Assembly: GCF_001647195.1 (NCBI RefSeq)
Contig: NZ_LVCV01000400.1
Coordinates: 1 to 38,192, forward strand
Source: Rhodococcus sp. EPR-157
Lineage (GTDB): Bacteria > Actinomycetota > Actinomycetes > Mycobacteriales > Mycobacteriaceae
Direction: 5' to 3'
Length of the DNA stretch: 38,192 bases
The number at the start of each line of letters is the position of its first letter. Position 1 is the stretch's first letter. A model generated the notes under the pieces. That model was not told the origin of the DNA and did not search any database. It was given only the letters and a program-made list of their open reading frames with translations. Positions 1 through 7,691 of the stretch are shown piece by piece. The translations under genes and the position numbers were made by a program.

Positions 1-11
1 GGCTCGGCGAC

Positions 12-839
12 ATGACGGAACGCAACTGGAACGCATTCTCGGTCGAGATTTCCGACCACATCGCGACGGTGACACTGCTCGGGCCCAGTAAGGGCAATGC
101 CATGGGCCCTGACTTCTGGACCGAGTGCCCGCAGTTGTTCGCTCAGCTCGATGTCGATCCGGATGTCCGAGCGGTGCTGCTCACGGGTTCCGGAAAGCAC
201 TTCACCTACGGTCTGGATCTGGCCGCGATGGGTGGAGAGTTCGCGCCGCTGATGGCGGACAAGGCGCTTGCAGGTCCTCGCACGGTGTTCCACGACATGA
301 TCAAGCGGATGCAGCTGGCAACGAATGCTGTCGCGGACTGTCGCAAGCCCGTTGTAGCTGCCGTGCACGGCTGGTGCATCGGCGGGGGACTCGACCTCAT
401 CAGCGCCGCGGACATTCGATACGCGAGTGCCGATGCGAAGTTCAGCGTGCGCGAGGTCAAGGTGGCCATCGTGGCGGACATGGGCTCACTTGCGCGGCTT
501 CCTGCCATCATCGGTGACGGCCACCTGCGCGAACTCGCCTTGACAGGCAAGGACATCGATGCGGCCCGCGCGGAAAAGATCGGCCTGGTCAACGACGTCT
601 TCGACGATTACGACGCGTTGCTCGTGGGTGCCCGTGCGACGGCGGCCGAAATCGCCGGCAACCCTCCTCTCGTCGTTCACGGCATCAAGACCGTGCTCGA
701 TCATTCGAGGTCCGCGGCGGTCGACGACAGCTTGCGCTACGTCGCGGCGTGGAATGCGGCTTTCCTTGCCTCGAACGATCTGACGGAGGCCATCACGTCG
801 GTGTTCGAGAAACGTCCGGCCGACTTCAGTGGCAGCTGA
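12..839 (+). CDS. Delta3,5-Delta2,4-dienoyl-CoA isomerase-like crotonase
   Basis: A 275-residue crotonase-fold protein. The oxyanion-hole region is seen at GSGKHFTYGLDL (59-70) and HGWCIGGGLDL (119-129). Three acidic residues, Asp128 (GGGLDL), Glu148 (VREVK) and Asp156 (VADMG), have the 20 and 8 residue spacing of the catalytic Asp/Glu/Asp set of mammalian ECH1, so dienoyl-CoA isomerase is more specific than plain enoyl-CoA hydratase. The expected role is shifting 3,5-dienoyl-CoA to 2,4-dienoyl-CoA so that odd-position unsaturated fatty acids can enter beta-oxidation. The stop lies just before the ATG of a MarR regulator, which suggests one transcript. The start is 12 bases from the window edge with no clear ribosome site, so a longer N-terminus cannot be excluded. 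Family assignment is firm; the exact reaction is inferred from the acidic residues. Confidence 0.85.
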   Translation: MTERNWNAFSVEISDHIATVTLLGPSKGNAMGPDFWTECPQLFAQLDVDPDVRAVLLTGSGKHFTYGLDLAAMGGEFAPLMADKALAGPRTVFHDMIKRMQLATNAVADCRKPVVAAVHGWCIGGGLDLISAADIRYASADAKFSVREVKVAIVADMGSLARLPAIIGDGHLRELALTGKDIDAARAEKIGLVNDVFDDYDALLVGARATAAEIAGNPPLVVHGIKTVLDHSRSAAVDDSLRYVAAWNAAFLASNDLTEAITSVFEKRPADFSGS

Positions 840-840
840 C

Positions 841-1302
841 ATGGGTGTGGAGCCCGACGTCGACACAGCCGAGGAGCTCGGTACTCAGCTCGTGCGGTTG
901 CAGCGAATTCGTGATCGCAAGCTTGCTCAACTGTCCGCCGAATCCGGAGGCGTCGAAGGTGCCGCGTTCGTCTGTCTGTTTCGGCTGGTACGCGACGGTC
1001 CGATGCGGTCGAGCGAGTTGGCTGCCCTGGTGAACTCCGACCCGTCGACTGTGAGCCGGCAGGTAGCCCAGCTGGTGGAGCACGGCCACGTCGAACGCGT
1101 TCGCGACGAAAAAGATGGTCGTGCTTACGTTTTGGCAGCGACCGACTCCGGACGTAATGTTGCATATCGATTGCATCGCAAGCGCACGGCGCATCTCGCG
1201 CTCGTCCTGGAGGACTGGTCGTACGAGGATCGGGTGTCGTTGGTCGAACTCATGGACCGCTTTCTGACCGACTACGAACGGGTGAAGCCGGGCGGTAACT
1301 AG
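841..1302 (+). CDS. MarR family transcriptional regulator
   Basis: About 153 residues with a winged helix-turn-helix. The recognition region reads SSELAALVNSDPSTVSRQV, followed by a wing with the DEKDGRAYVL signature typical of MarR proteins (DxRxxxxxLT type). It should act as a dimeric DNA-binding repressor that responds to a small ligand. It starts one base after the isomerase stop, so it may sense an acyl-CoA or fatty-acid-derived effector; this is inference from context only. The ATG at 841 is chosen; an in-frame GTG at 829 overlaps the upstream gene and would add four residues. The ligand and operator are not visible. Confidence 0.85.
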   Translation: MGVEPDVDTAEELGTQLVRLQRIRDRKLAQLSAESGGVEGAAFVCLFRLVRDGPMRSSELAALVNSDPSTVSRQVAQLVEHGHVERVRDEKDGRAYVLAATDSGRNVAYRLHRKRTAHLALVLEDWSYEDRVSLVELMDRFLTDYERVKPGGN

Positions 1303-1358
1303 GAACGATCGTACGGTTCGCGTACCTGCGGGTGAAGCTGCGAATCGGGTAGGGAGGA

Positions 1359-2438
1359 GTGGTGCTGGGAATCACCGGTCGGTGGATTCCACGCACTCTG
1401 CGTGGGCGAACGGCGCCCAATCCGGCAGTGCGACTCGAGCGCAAGGTCGGTCGCGGGATTGCGGTACTGGTGCCCGTGTTCGCCATCATCGGCACAGTCG
1501 TCTTGTTCTCTGGGGAGGGGCCTTCCACAGCGGCTGCGAGGTCTGTGTGCGTGGTCGTGTTGCTGTCCACCATCCCGGTCGGCATCTGGTGGTGGGTGTA
1601 CGGACGAGACGTGGTCCGGATGCCGGGATGGTTCGTGTTCTACGCCGACGTCGGGGTCGCGACGGTTCTGCTCACGTTCGCCCAGCGTGGACTCGCGCTG
1701 CACGCAACCGGCCTGTTCGCGGTCATCGGAATCTACATCGCGTACTTCTCCAGCAAGACCGTTCTACGCGCGCATTCCGTATTCGTCAGCGTCGTCATCG
1801 TTGCGTTCGCGGTCGCTGCCACGTTCGAGGGGAGGCATTCCCCGTTGTCGATACTGGCTCAGGCGTTGGTCGTCCTGGTCGTCGCCAATTCTGTTCTGGT
1901 GTTTCGCGCCGTGATCAAGGCGCAGTTGGAACTCGCGATCACCGACTCGCTCACCGGCCTGCTGAACCGTCGCGGCTTCGAGTTCCGAATCGAAAGGATG
2001 TTGACCGAGGCGAAACCCGGTGAGAACGTGACGGTGTTCGTCGTCGATCTCGATCGATTCAAATTCGTCAACGACTCGTGCGGCCATGCCGCTGGTGACG
2101 GAGTACTTCGATCCACCGCATTTCGGCTGGCACACGCGGTGCCCGAGGGCTCGTGCGTGGCACGAACAGGTGGCGAGGAATTCACGATCGCGGTCTTGAT
2201 GGAACCGTCGGACGTGGTCGCGCTTGCCGACTCCATCTCGGAGTCGTTGAGCGAGCCGACGGACGAGAGCTCGGTGACCGGCAGCGTGGGGGCGGCCATG
2301 ATTTCGGTGGATCGGTGGAAAGCTCAACCGCCGCCGCATGCCTCGGAGATGGTGCACTCGGCGTTGCTGAAAGCCGACAACGCGATGTACGAGGCCAAGC
2401 GGGCCGGCGGCGACCAGGCGAAAGTGTTCGGAGCCTGA
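1359..2438 (+). CDS. Membrane diguanylate cyclase (GGDEF domain)
   Basis: A 359-residue protein with about six hydrophobic segments in the first 180 residues (from GIAVLVPVFAIIGTVVLF onward), then a cytoplasmic GGDEF domain beginning at DSLTGLLNRRGFEFR. The active-site motif is intact as GGEEF within ARTGGEEFTI, and the metal-binding VVDLDRFKFVND segment is present, so it should condense two GTP into cyclic di-GMP. The RxxD product-inhibition site expected five residues before GGEEF is absent (the local sequence is HAVPEGSCVARTGGEEF), so feedback through that site is unlikely. The membrane part has no family I recognise and is probably the sensor. A purine-rich AGGGAGGAG stretch precedes tandem GTG codons at 1359 and 1362, so the exact start is uncertain by a codon. 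It converges on the PAS gene. Confidence 0.85.
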   Translation: MVLGITGRWIPRTLRGRTAPNPAVRLERKVGRGIAVLVPVFAIIGTVVLFSGEGPSTAAARSVCVVVLLSTIPVGIWWWVYGRDVVRMPGWFVFYADVGVATVLLTFAQRGLALHATGLFAVIGIYIAYFSSKTVLRAHSVFVSVVIVAFAVAATFEGRHSPLSILAQALVVLVVANSVLVFRAVIKAQLELAITDSLTGLLNRRGFEFRIERMLTEAKPGENVTVFVVDLDRFKFVNDSCGHAAGDGVLRSTAFRLAHAVPEGSCVARTGGEEFTIAVLMEPSDVVALADSISESLSEPTDESSVTGSVGAAMISVDRWKAQPPPHASEMVHSALLKADNAMYEAKRAGGDQAKVFGA

Positions 2439-2454
2439 AGGGTCGCCGCCGGGC

Positions 2455-2904
2455 TCAGCGCAGTGCGCTCTTGGGGTCGTTCCAGAGCTGGTCCGTGAAG
2501 TCCTCCAGAGCGACCAGAACCAAATTGTCCTCGGCCCGCCGCAGGATCGACTTGCTGGCGCGGACCTGCACGACATCGCCGGTCTTGTCCGTCATGCGCC
2601 ACAGCGAGTCGGCGCGGGTGGCCACCGTCGTGAGGAACATGTCGGCGACGTTGACACCCTCGGGAGCCTGATCCGGGAAGATGTCGTGCAGGTGGAAGTC
2701 CGAACGCTCGGAGCGATCCGTTCCGAAGAGTTCGTCGAACGCCTCGTTGGCGAACACGATGCCACCAGTGGGGTCGACAGCGAGGATCGGAACCGGGATC
2801 CGATCCAGAACAACGGTGACGGGCAGGTCGGGAAACTGTGCCGGGTCGGATATGGCTCGCGACTCCGAGTTACGCCGCTCACCCGTCGTATTGCTGTCGG
2901 TCAT
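2455..2904 (-). CDS. Stand-alone PAS domain protein
   Basis: About 149 residues. After a short polar N-terminus there is one PAS fold: the start VVLDRIPVPILAVDPTGGIVFANEAFDELFG is the classic N-terminal half, and the strand pair SLWRMTDKTGDVVQVRASKSIL the C-terminal half. No kinase, GGDEF or HTH output domain follows, so it is either a small sensor that binds a partner or a regulator acting by dimerisation. Its stop is 16 bases from that of the convergent diguanylate cyclase; a functional link is possible but not shown. The ATG at 2904 is preferred because GGTGGGGAGA lies just upstream; a GTG at 2916 would add four residues. Confidence 0.8.
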   Translation of the reverse strand: MTDSNTTGERRNSESRAISDPAQFPDLPVTVVLDRIPVPILAVDPTGGIVFANEAFDELFGTDRSERSDFHLHDIFPDQAPEGVNVADMFLTTVATRADSLWRMTDKTGDVVQVRASKSILRRAEDNLVLVALEDFTDQLWNDPKSALR

Positions 2905-2980
2905 ATTTCTCCCCACCTGGTTACTTCGCTCGTCTTACCGTGTTTGTTCGTGTTGCCCCCGAGAAGTGTGTTCGAACTTC

Positions 2981-3472
2981 TCAGTGTTCCGGATTGTCCG
3001 CCAAACGCTTGAACGATGCAGCGATTTCGGCTTCTGCCTCGGCGCGACCCACCCAGTCCGCGGCCGTGACGTGCTTGTTCGGCTCCAAGTCCTTGTAGTG
3101 GACGAAGAAGTGCTTGATGGCGTCGAGTTCGAAGGTCGAGACATCTCCGAGGTCTTGGACGTGGTCCCAACGCTTGTCGCCTGCAGGCACACACAGCACC
3201 TTGTCGTCACCGCCGGCTTCGTCGACCATCTTGAACATGGCGACCGGGCGAGCCTCGATGAGGACACCGGGGAACACGGACTCGGGGAGCAGGACGAATG
3301 CGTCCAACGGGTCGCCGTCTTCGCCGAGCGTGCCTTCGATGAAGCCGTAGTCGGCGGGGTAGCCCATCGCCGTGTACAGGTAGCGGTCCAGACGCACGCG
3401 ACCAGTTTTGTGGTCGACCTCGTACTTGTTGCGCTGGCCCTTGGGGATCTCGATGGTGACGTCGAACGGCAC
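2981..3472 (-). CDS. ppa: Inorganic pyrophosphatase
   Basis: A family I soluble pyrophosphatase of about 163 residues that hydrolyses diphosphate to two phosphates and so pulls biosynthetic reactions forward. The N-terminus [16 protein letters not shown], the signature GDPLDAFVL (DxDPxD-type metal ligands), and [20 protein letters not shown] are all present. Length matches the mycobacterial enzyme (162 residues). The open frame runs far upstream, but homology starts at the GTG at 3472, preceded by a GCGAGGG purine-rich site about seven bases away. It is divergent from dacB, as in the M. tuberculosis Rv3628/Rv3627c arrangement. Confidence 0.95.
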   Translation of the reverse strand: MPFDVTIEIPKGQRNKYEVDHKTGRVRLDRYLYTAMGYPADYGFIEGTLGEDGDPLDAFVLLPESVFPGVLIEARPVAMFKMVDEAGGDDKVLCVPAGDKRWDHVQDLGDVSTFELDAIKHFFVHYKDLEPNKHVTAADWVGRAEAEAEIAASFKRLADNPEH

Positions 3473-3606
3473 GTGCAGCCCTCGCTCTTCTTCTACTCGC
3501 TTGGCGTCTCGTATGACGCACGATGGTGGCGGCGCAAGCGTACCGGACCCGAGGATACTGTTGAGGAAACTGCCACTGGGCAGATACGAGTGCGATGGAG
3601 GAACGG

Positions 3607-5013
3607 GTGGCGGGGTTGACCAAGCGATTTCTCGGCCCGACCGCCGGTCGCAAGCGACGTCGGACACGAATCTTGCTCGTTCTGGGTGTGATCGTGGTTC
3701 TCGCCGCGGGCGGCACTGCGGTGGCCGCGATTGTGCCAGGCGCGTCCGGCAACGACTCGGCTGCTCCGACAGCGCCCGAACCGGACCCGGTGATGCTCGT
3801 ACCGGCCATCGCCCCCATTTCGGATTCCGCTCCGGCACCGACCGAGGTGGGACTCACCGACGCACTGGCCCCGGTTGTCGGCGCTCCCGGGCTCGGCTCG
3901 TTCACCGGAGTTGTCGCCGACGCCGGGACGGGCCGCGTCCTCTGGTCCCAGGGCAGTGACACACCGATGACTCCTGCGTCGACGGCCAAGGTGCTTACCG
4001 CTGCCGCCGCGATGCTGGCGTTGTCGCCGGAACACCGAGTCACAACGCGGGTCGTCAAGGGTGCGAGCGACGGCGAAATCGTCATCGTCGCGGCGGGCGA
4101 TCCCACGATCACAGCGCAGCCGATGGGTAGCCCCGGCTTCTATCCGGGTGCGGCCCGCATCGACGACATGGTCGAACAGATCGCGCGGTCGGGAACTCCA
4201 TTCGACCGCATCGTCGTCGACACCTCCATCTACGACGGTCCGACGATGGCGCAGGGATGGTTCACGCCCGACGTCGCCGCCGGCTACATCACCCCGATCG
4301 AACCGATCATGATCGACGGTGGCCGATCGGTGCCGTTGGAAGACGAATCGGCGCGCAGTGCCGAGCCCGCACTCGACGCGGGCAGAGCGCTTGCCCGTGG
4401 CCTCGGTATCGACCCGGCCCGGGTATCCATCGGCACGGCACCGGAGGGCGCCGACCAGGTCGCCAGCGTGCAATCCGCTCCGTTGCGTGACCGTCTCGGA
4501 CAGATGATGGGCAGATCCGACAACGTCCTGGCCGAGGCGGTCGGTCGCGAGATAGCGATCGAGACCAACACTGCGGCGTCGTTCGCCGGGGCGGTGGATT
4601 CCGTCGGACAGACTTTGTTCGCCGCAGGCTACGACCTGACCGGAATGAAGTTGCACGACCTGAGCGGACTTTCCGTCGACGATCTGATCCCCGCCAGAAT
4701 CCTCGATCAGATCTTGACCTCGGCCGCGGGTTCGGAGAAGCCGGATTTACGGCCGATGCTCGACTACCTGCCCGTCGCGGGGTCGACAGGCACGCTGACG
4801 GATCGCTACGCAAGCAACGACCGCGTCGGCGCCGGATGGGTGCGCGCCAAGACTGGCACACTGTCAGCAGCAAGCGCCCTCGCCGGGTACGTCGTCGACG
4901 TCGACGGCAGGGCACTCACGTTCGCTCTGATGTCCAACGATGTGCCGCCGGAAGTCTCGCGGCCGGCGCTGGATGCGGTGGCGTCGACGCTCAGAATGTG
5001 TGGCTGCCGGTGA
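3607..5013 (+). CDS. dacB: D-alanyl-D-alanine carboxypeptidase/endopeptidase (PBP4 type)
   Basis: A class C-type penicillin-binding protein of about 468 residues that trims or cleaves peptidoglycan peptides outside the membrane. A basic N-terminus (GRKRRRTR) and one hydrophobic segment ([22 protein letters not shown]) form an uncleaved signal or anchor, followed by a Pro/Ala-rich linker. The three catalytic motifs are intact: STAK (Ser about residue 125), SDN (about 304-306) and KTG (about 415-417). The GTG at 3607 is chosen because GGAGG lies five bases upstream; an ATG at 3595 in the same frame is the alternative. The stop overlaps the next start (TGATG). Order ppa/dacB/metalloprotease/tilS/hpt matches M. 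tuberculosis. Confidence 0.92.
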   Translation: MAGLTKRFLGPTAGRKRRRTRILLVLGVIVVLAAGGTAVAAIVPGASGNDSAAPTAPEPDPVMLVPAIAPISDSAPAPTEVGLTDALAPVVGAPGLGSFTGVVADAGTGRVLWSQGSDTPMTPASTAKVLTAAAAMLALSPEHRVTTRVVKGASDGEIVIVAAGDPTITAQPMGSPGFYPGAARIDDMVEQIARSGTPFDRIVVDTSIYDGPTMAQGWFTPDVAAGYITPIEPIMIDGGRSVPLEDESARSAEPALDAGRALARGLGIDPARVSIGTAPEGADQVASVQSAPLRDRLGQMMGRSDNVLAEAVGREIAIETNTAASFAGAVDSVGQTLFAAGYDLTGMKLHDLSGLSVDDLIPARILDQILTSAAGSEKPDLRPMLDYLPVAGSTGTLTDRYASNDRVGAGWVRAKTGTLSAASALAGYVVDVDGRALTFALMSNDVPPEVSRPALDAVASTLRMCGCR

Positions 5014-6122
5014 TGTTCAGCAAGGATTCGAAGACTCTCCGAACGGACGCGGCAGTTCCACACGAGGATGCAGCGAACTCCGACACGGAATCGAATGGGC
5101 TCAGCGTCTCGGTCGATTGGGCGCTGGCGTCGAAGACCGGGGCAAAGTTGGCGCCGAAGGAACCGTCGACGTCGCGCTACACAGCGGACGCGGTGTTCGC
5201 CGAGCTTGCCGCCGCGTCGATTCGTGCCGAAGGCCCGGTCCGGGACACGACTGGCCTGGCCGACGGCTTACCGGTGCCGGAGGCGCAGATCGTGGGCCGC
5301 GCCGGGTGGATCGAGGCGGCCGCAGCCTCCATGAAGCACTTGACCGGCGAGTCCGACGCCGAACCTTCCGGCCTGCTCGCAGGTAAACCCGCAGGTTTGC
5401 AGGCGGGCGCGATGCTCGCGTTTCTGTCGAGCGCGATTCTGGGACAGTACGACCCTTTCACCGGTGAGCACGGAACGCTTCTGCTCGTCGCACCGAACGT
5501 CATCGCCGTCGAACGTGCGCTTCGAGTTCCACCGAGCGACTTCCGCTTGTGGGTGTGCCTGCACGAGGTGACGCACCGGGTCCAGTTCTCGTCGGCGCCG
5601 TGGCTCGGCGAGTACATGCGGAGCTCGGTAGCCGTGCTGTCCGACGGAGTGGACGAGCCGATGAGCGAGTTCGCCTCGCGGCTGACTAACGCGTTGAAGA
5701 ACCGGAAGGAATCCGACAAGGCCGAGGACGCGGGCATCGTCGGGCTGCTGCGGGCGACGCAACCTGTGGCGGCGCGCGAGGCCATCGACCGGCTGCTGGT
5801 GCTCGGTACGCTATTGGAAGGCCACGCCGATCACGTCATGGACGCGGTCGGCCCGGCAGTCGTTCCGTCGGTTGCGCAGATCAGAAGTGCATTCGACGCT
5901 CGTCGTCGACGTAAGCAGAATCCGCTGCAGAGAGTGATTCGCGCACTGCTCGGCATGGACGCGAAGATGGCGCAGTACGTTCGAGGGAAAGCCTTCGTCG
6001 ATCATGTGGTCGCGACGGTCGGAATGGAGCAATTCAACACGATCTGGACCGACGAGACCACGCTGCCGTTGCTCGACGAGATCGAGAATCCCGACCGGTG
6101 GATCGCGCGCGTACTGGGCTGA
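5013..6122 (+). CDS. Zincin-like metalloprotease (Rv3626c family)
   Basis: A 369-residue protein of the actinobacterial zincin-like type 2 family, often annotated as zinc-dependent metalloprotease or putative hydrolase. The core LWVCLHEVTHRVQF holds a HEVTH zinc motif at about residues 184-188. A later LEGHADHVMDAVG segment (nt 5815-5850) is the other strongly conserved block of the family and may supply a further ligand. No signal peptide or membrane segment is visible, so it is probably cytoplasmic. The ATG at 5013 overlaps the dacB stop and its own stop overlaps the tilS start, both as TGATG, so translation of the three genes is probably coupled. The substrate is unknown. Confidence 0.85.
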   Translation: MFSKDSKTLRTDAAVPHEDAANSDTESNGLSVSVDWALASKTGAKLAPKEPSTSRYTADAVFAELAAASIRAEGPVRDTTGLADGLPVPEAQIVGRAGWIEAAAASMKHLTGESDAEPSGLLAGKPAGLQAGAMLAFLSSAILGQYDPFTGEHGTLLLVAPNVIAVERALRVPPSDFRLWVCLHEVTHRVQFSSAPWLGEYMRSSVAVLSDGVDEPMSEFASRLTNALKNRKESDKAEDAGIVGLLRATQPVAAREAIDRLLVLGTLLEGHADHVMDAVGPAVVPSVAQIRSAFDARRRRKQNPLQRVIRALLGMDAKMAQYVRGKAFVDHVVATVGMEQFNTIWTDETTLPLLDEIENPDRWIARVLG

Positions 6123-7108
6123 TGCTGCCGGAAGAGCCAGCAATCCTCGCTGTTCGGCACGCGGTTCGTGCCTGGACGCAGAGGCGGCCGGGGCCGGTTG
6201 CCGTCGCGCTGTCGGGTGGAGCGGATTCGTTGGCGCTGACGGCCGCGGCGGTCGCCGAAGTTCCTCAGGTTGTGGCACTCGTCGTCGATCACGGGTTGCA
6301 GGCGGGTTCGGCAGACGTAGCGGCGAGGGCCGCCCAGCAGGCCACTACGTTCGGCTGCATCGACGCGATCGTGCAGACGGTGACTGTCGGCACCGCAGGC
6401 GGGATGGAAGCCGCTGCGCGACGGGCGCGCTATGCCGCGTTGGAGCAGGCGCGCGGAGATCTTCCGGTTCTCATCGCTCACACACTCGATGACCAGGCCG
6501 AAACAGTGCTCCTCGGACTGTCACGAGGATCCGGTCCCCGTTCGATCGCCGGGATGTCGCCGTGGGATGAGCCGTGGGGACGACCACTGCTCGATATTCG
6601 ACGGTCGGTGACGAGGCAGGCCTGCGTCGAACTGGGTGTGATTCCGTTCGAGGATCCGCACAACTCCGACGCGACGTTCTCAAGAGTGCGGTTGCGGCAC
6701 GAGGTGTTGCCGCTGCTCGAGGACGTTCTCGGCGGTGGTGTCGCCCAGGCGCTCGGACGAACTGCAGCTCAGGTCCGCGAGGATTCGCAGGTTCTCGACG
6801 CCTTGGCGGTGGAACTCCTCGACTCGGCGAGCGTCGGTGACGAACTGACCGTGACGGCGCTCACGGGCGTCCCACCGGCGCTTCGGCGTCGTACGCTACG
6901 TGCGTGGCTGCTGCGTCGCGGCGCAAAGGATATGTCGGACAGGCAATTACGACTCGTCGACGATCTCGTCGGCGACTGGCGCGGTCAGGGCGGGGTCGCC
7001 GTGAGCGGTGCGCCCGCAGGTGCCAGGTTGGTGGTGGGGCGTCGACATGGCAGGCTTGCGACGGAGCTGGAGTGGAGCCTGCGGACAGGTTCTACAGAGA
7101 ATCCGTGA
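6122..7108 (+). CDS. tilS: tRNA(Ile)-lysidine synthetase
   Basis: A 328-residue N-type ATP pyrophosphatase that attaches lysine to the wobble cytidine of tRNA-Ile(CAU), changing it to read AUA. The P-loop SGGADS is at residues 31-36, followed by the family blocks [30 protein letters not shown] and RPLLDIRR. Length is typical of actinobacterial TilS. The ATG at 6122 overlaps the upstream stop. The last 15 codons contain a 20-bp string (7066-7085) that recurs at the edge of the repeat array before folE. Together with hpt this is the conserved tilS-hpt pair common in Gram-positives. Confidence 0.93.
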   Translation: MLPEEPAILAVRHAVRAWTQRRPGPVAVALSGGADSLALTAAAVAEVPQVVALVVDHGLQAGSADVAARAAQQATTFGCIDAIVQTVTVGTAGGMEAAARRARYAALEQARGDLPVLIAHTLDDQAETVLLGLSRGSGPRSIAGMSPWDEPWGRPLLDIRRSVTRQACVELGVIPFEDPHNSDATFSRVRLRHEVLPLLEDVLGGGVAQALGRTAAQVREDSQVLDALAVELLDSASVGDELTVTALTGVPPALRRRTLRAWLLRRGAKDMSDRQLRLVDDLVGDWRGQGGVAVSGAPAGARLVVGRRHGRLATELEWSLRTGSTENP

Positions 7109-7136
7109 ACCAACGAGAACCTACGAAGGGACCGCC

Positions 7137-7691
7137 GTGTACGAGGGCGACATCGAATCCATTCTCATCTCCGAGGAACAGATCAAAACCCGCACCATCG
7201 AGCTCGCCGAAGAGATCGCCAAGCGGTATCCGGAGGACGCGCCCGAGGGTGATCTTCTTCTGGTCGGTGTTCTCAAGGGCGCCATCATGTTCATGACGGA
7301 CTTCGCTCGCGCGCTGCCCATCCCGACGCAGCTCGAGTTCATGGCGGTCAGTTCCTACGGATCGTCGACGTCGTCGTCCGGTGTCGTCCGCATCCTCAAG
7401 GACCTCGATCGTGACATCAACGGACGCAATGTGCTCATCGTCGAGGACATCATCGATTCCGGACTGACGTTGTCGTGGCTCAAGCGCAACCTGGCGACGC
7501 GCAATCCTGCATCGCTGTCGGTTGTGACGCTGCTGCGCAAACCCGACGCGATCAAGGTCGACGTCGAGGTCGCCAACGTCGGCTTCGACATCCCCAACGA
7601 ATTCGTCGTCGGATACGGTCTCGACTACAACGAGCGGTACCGCGACCTCCCGTACATCGGCACCCTCGAACCGCGCGTGTACGGCGGCTAG
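7137..7691 (+). CDS. hpt: Hypoxanthine(-guanine) phosphoribosyltransferase
   Basis: A type I phosphoribosyltransferase of 184 residues that makes IMP or GMP from free purine bases and PRPP. The PRPP-binding signature is [14 protein letters not shown], the flexible loop is around [14 protein letters not shown], and the base-binding end [20 protein letters not shown] is complete. The GTG at 7137 is chosen because GAAGGGA lies about six bases upstream and homology begins at [11 protein letters not shown]. It follows tilS after 28 bases. Its TAG stop is part of a CTAG that also supplies the stop of the convergent kinase. Confidence 0.95.
   Translation: MYEGDIESILISEEQIKTRTIELAEEIAKRYPEDAPEGDLLLVGVLKGAIMFMTDFARALPIPTQLEFMAVSSYGSSTSSSGVVRILKDLDRDINGRNVLIVEDIIDSGLTLSWLKRNLATRNPASLSVVTLLRKPDAIKVDVEVANVGFDIPNEFVVGYGLDYNERYRDLPYIGTLEPRVYGG

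Noticed and set aside
3207-4112. Long minus-strand frames opposite dacB, including an extension of ppa to 3838
   Set aside because: Pyrophosphatase homology begins at the GTG at 3472 with its own ribosome site; the rest is antisense to dacB.
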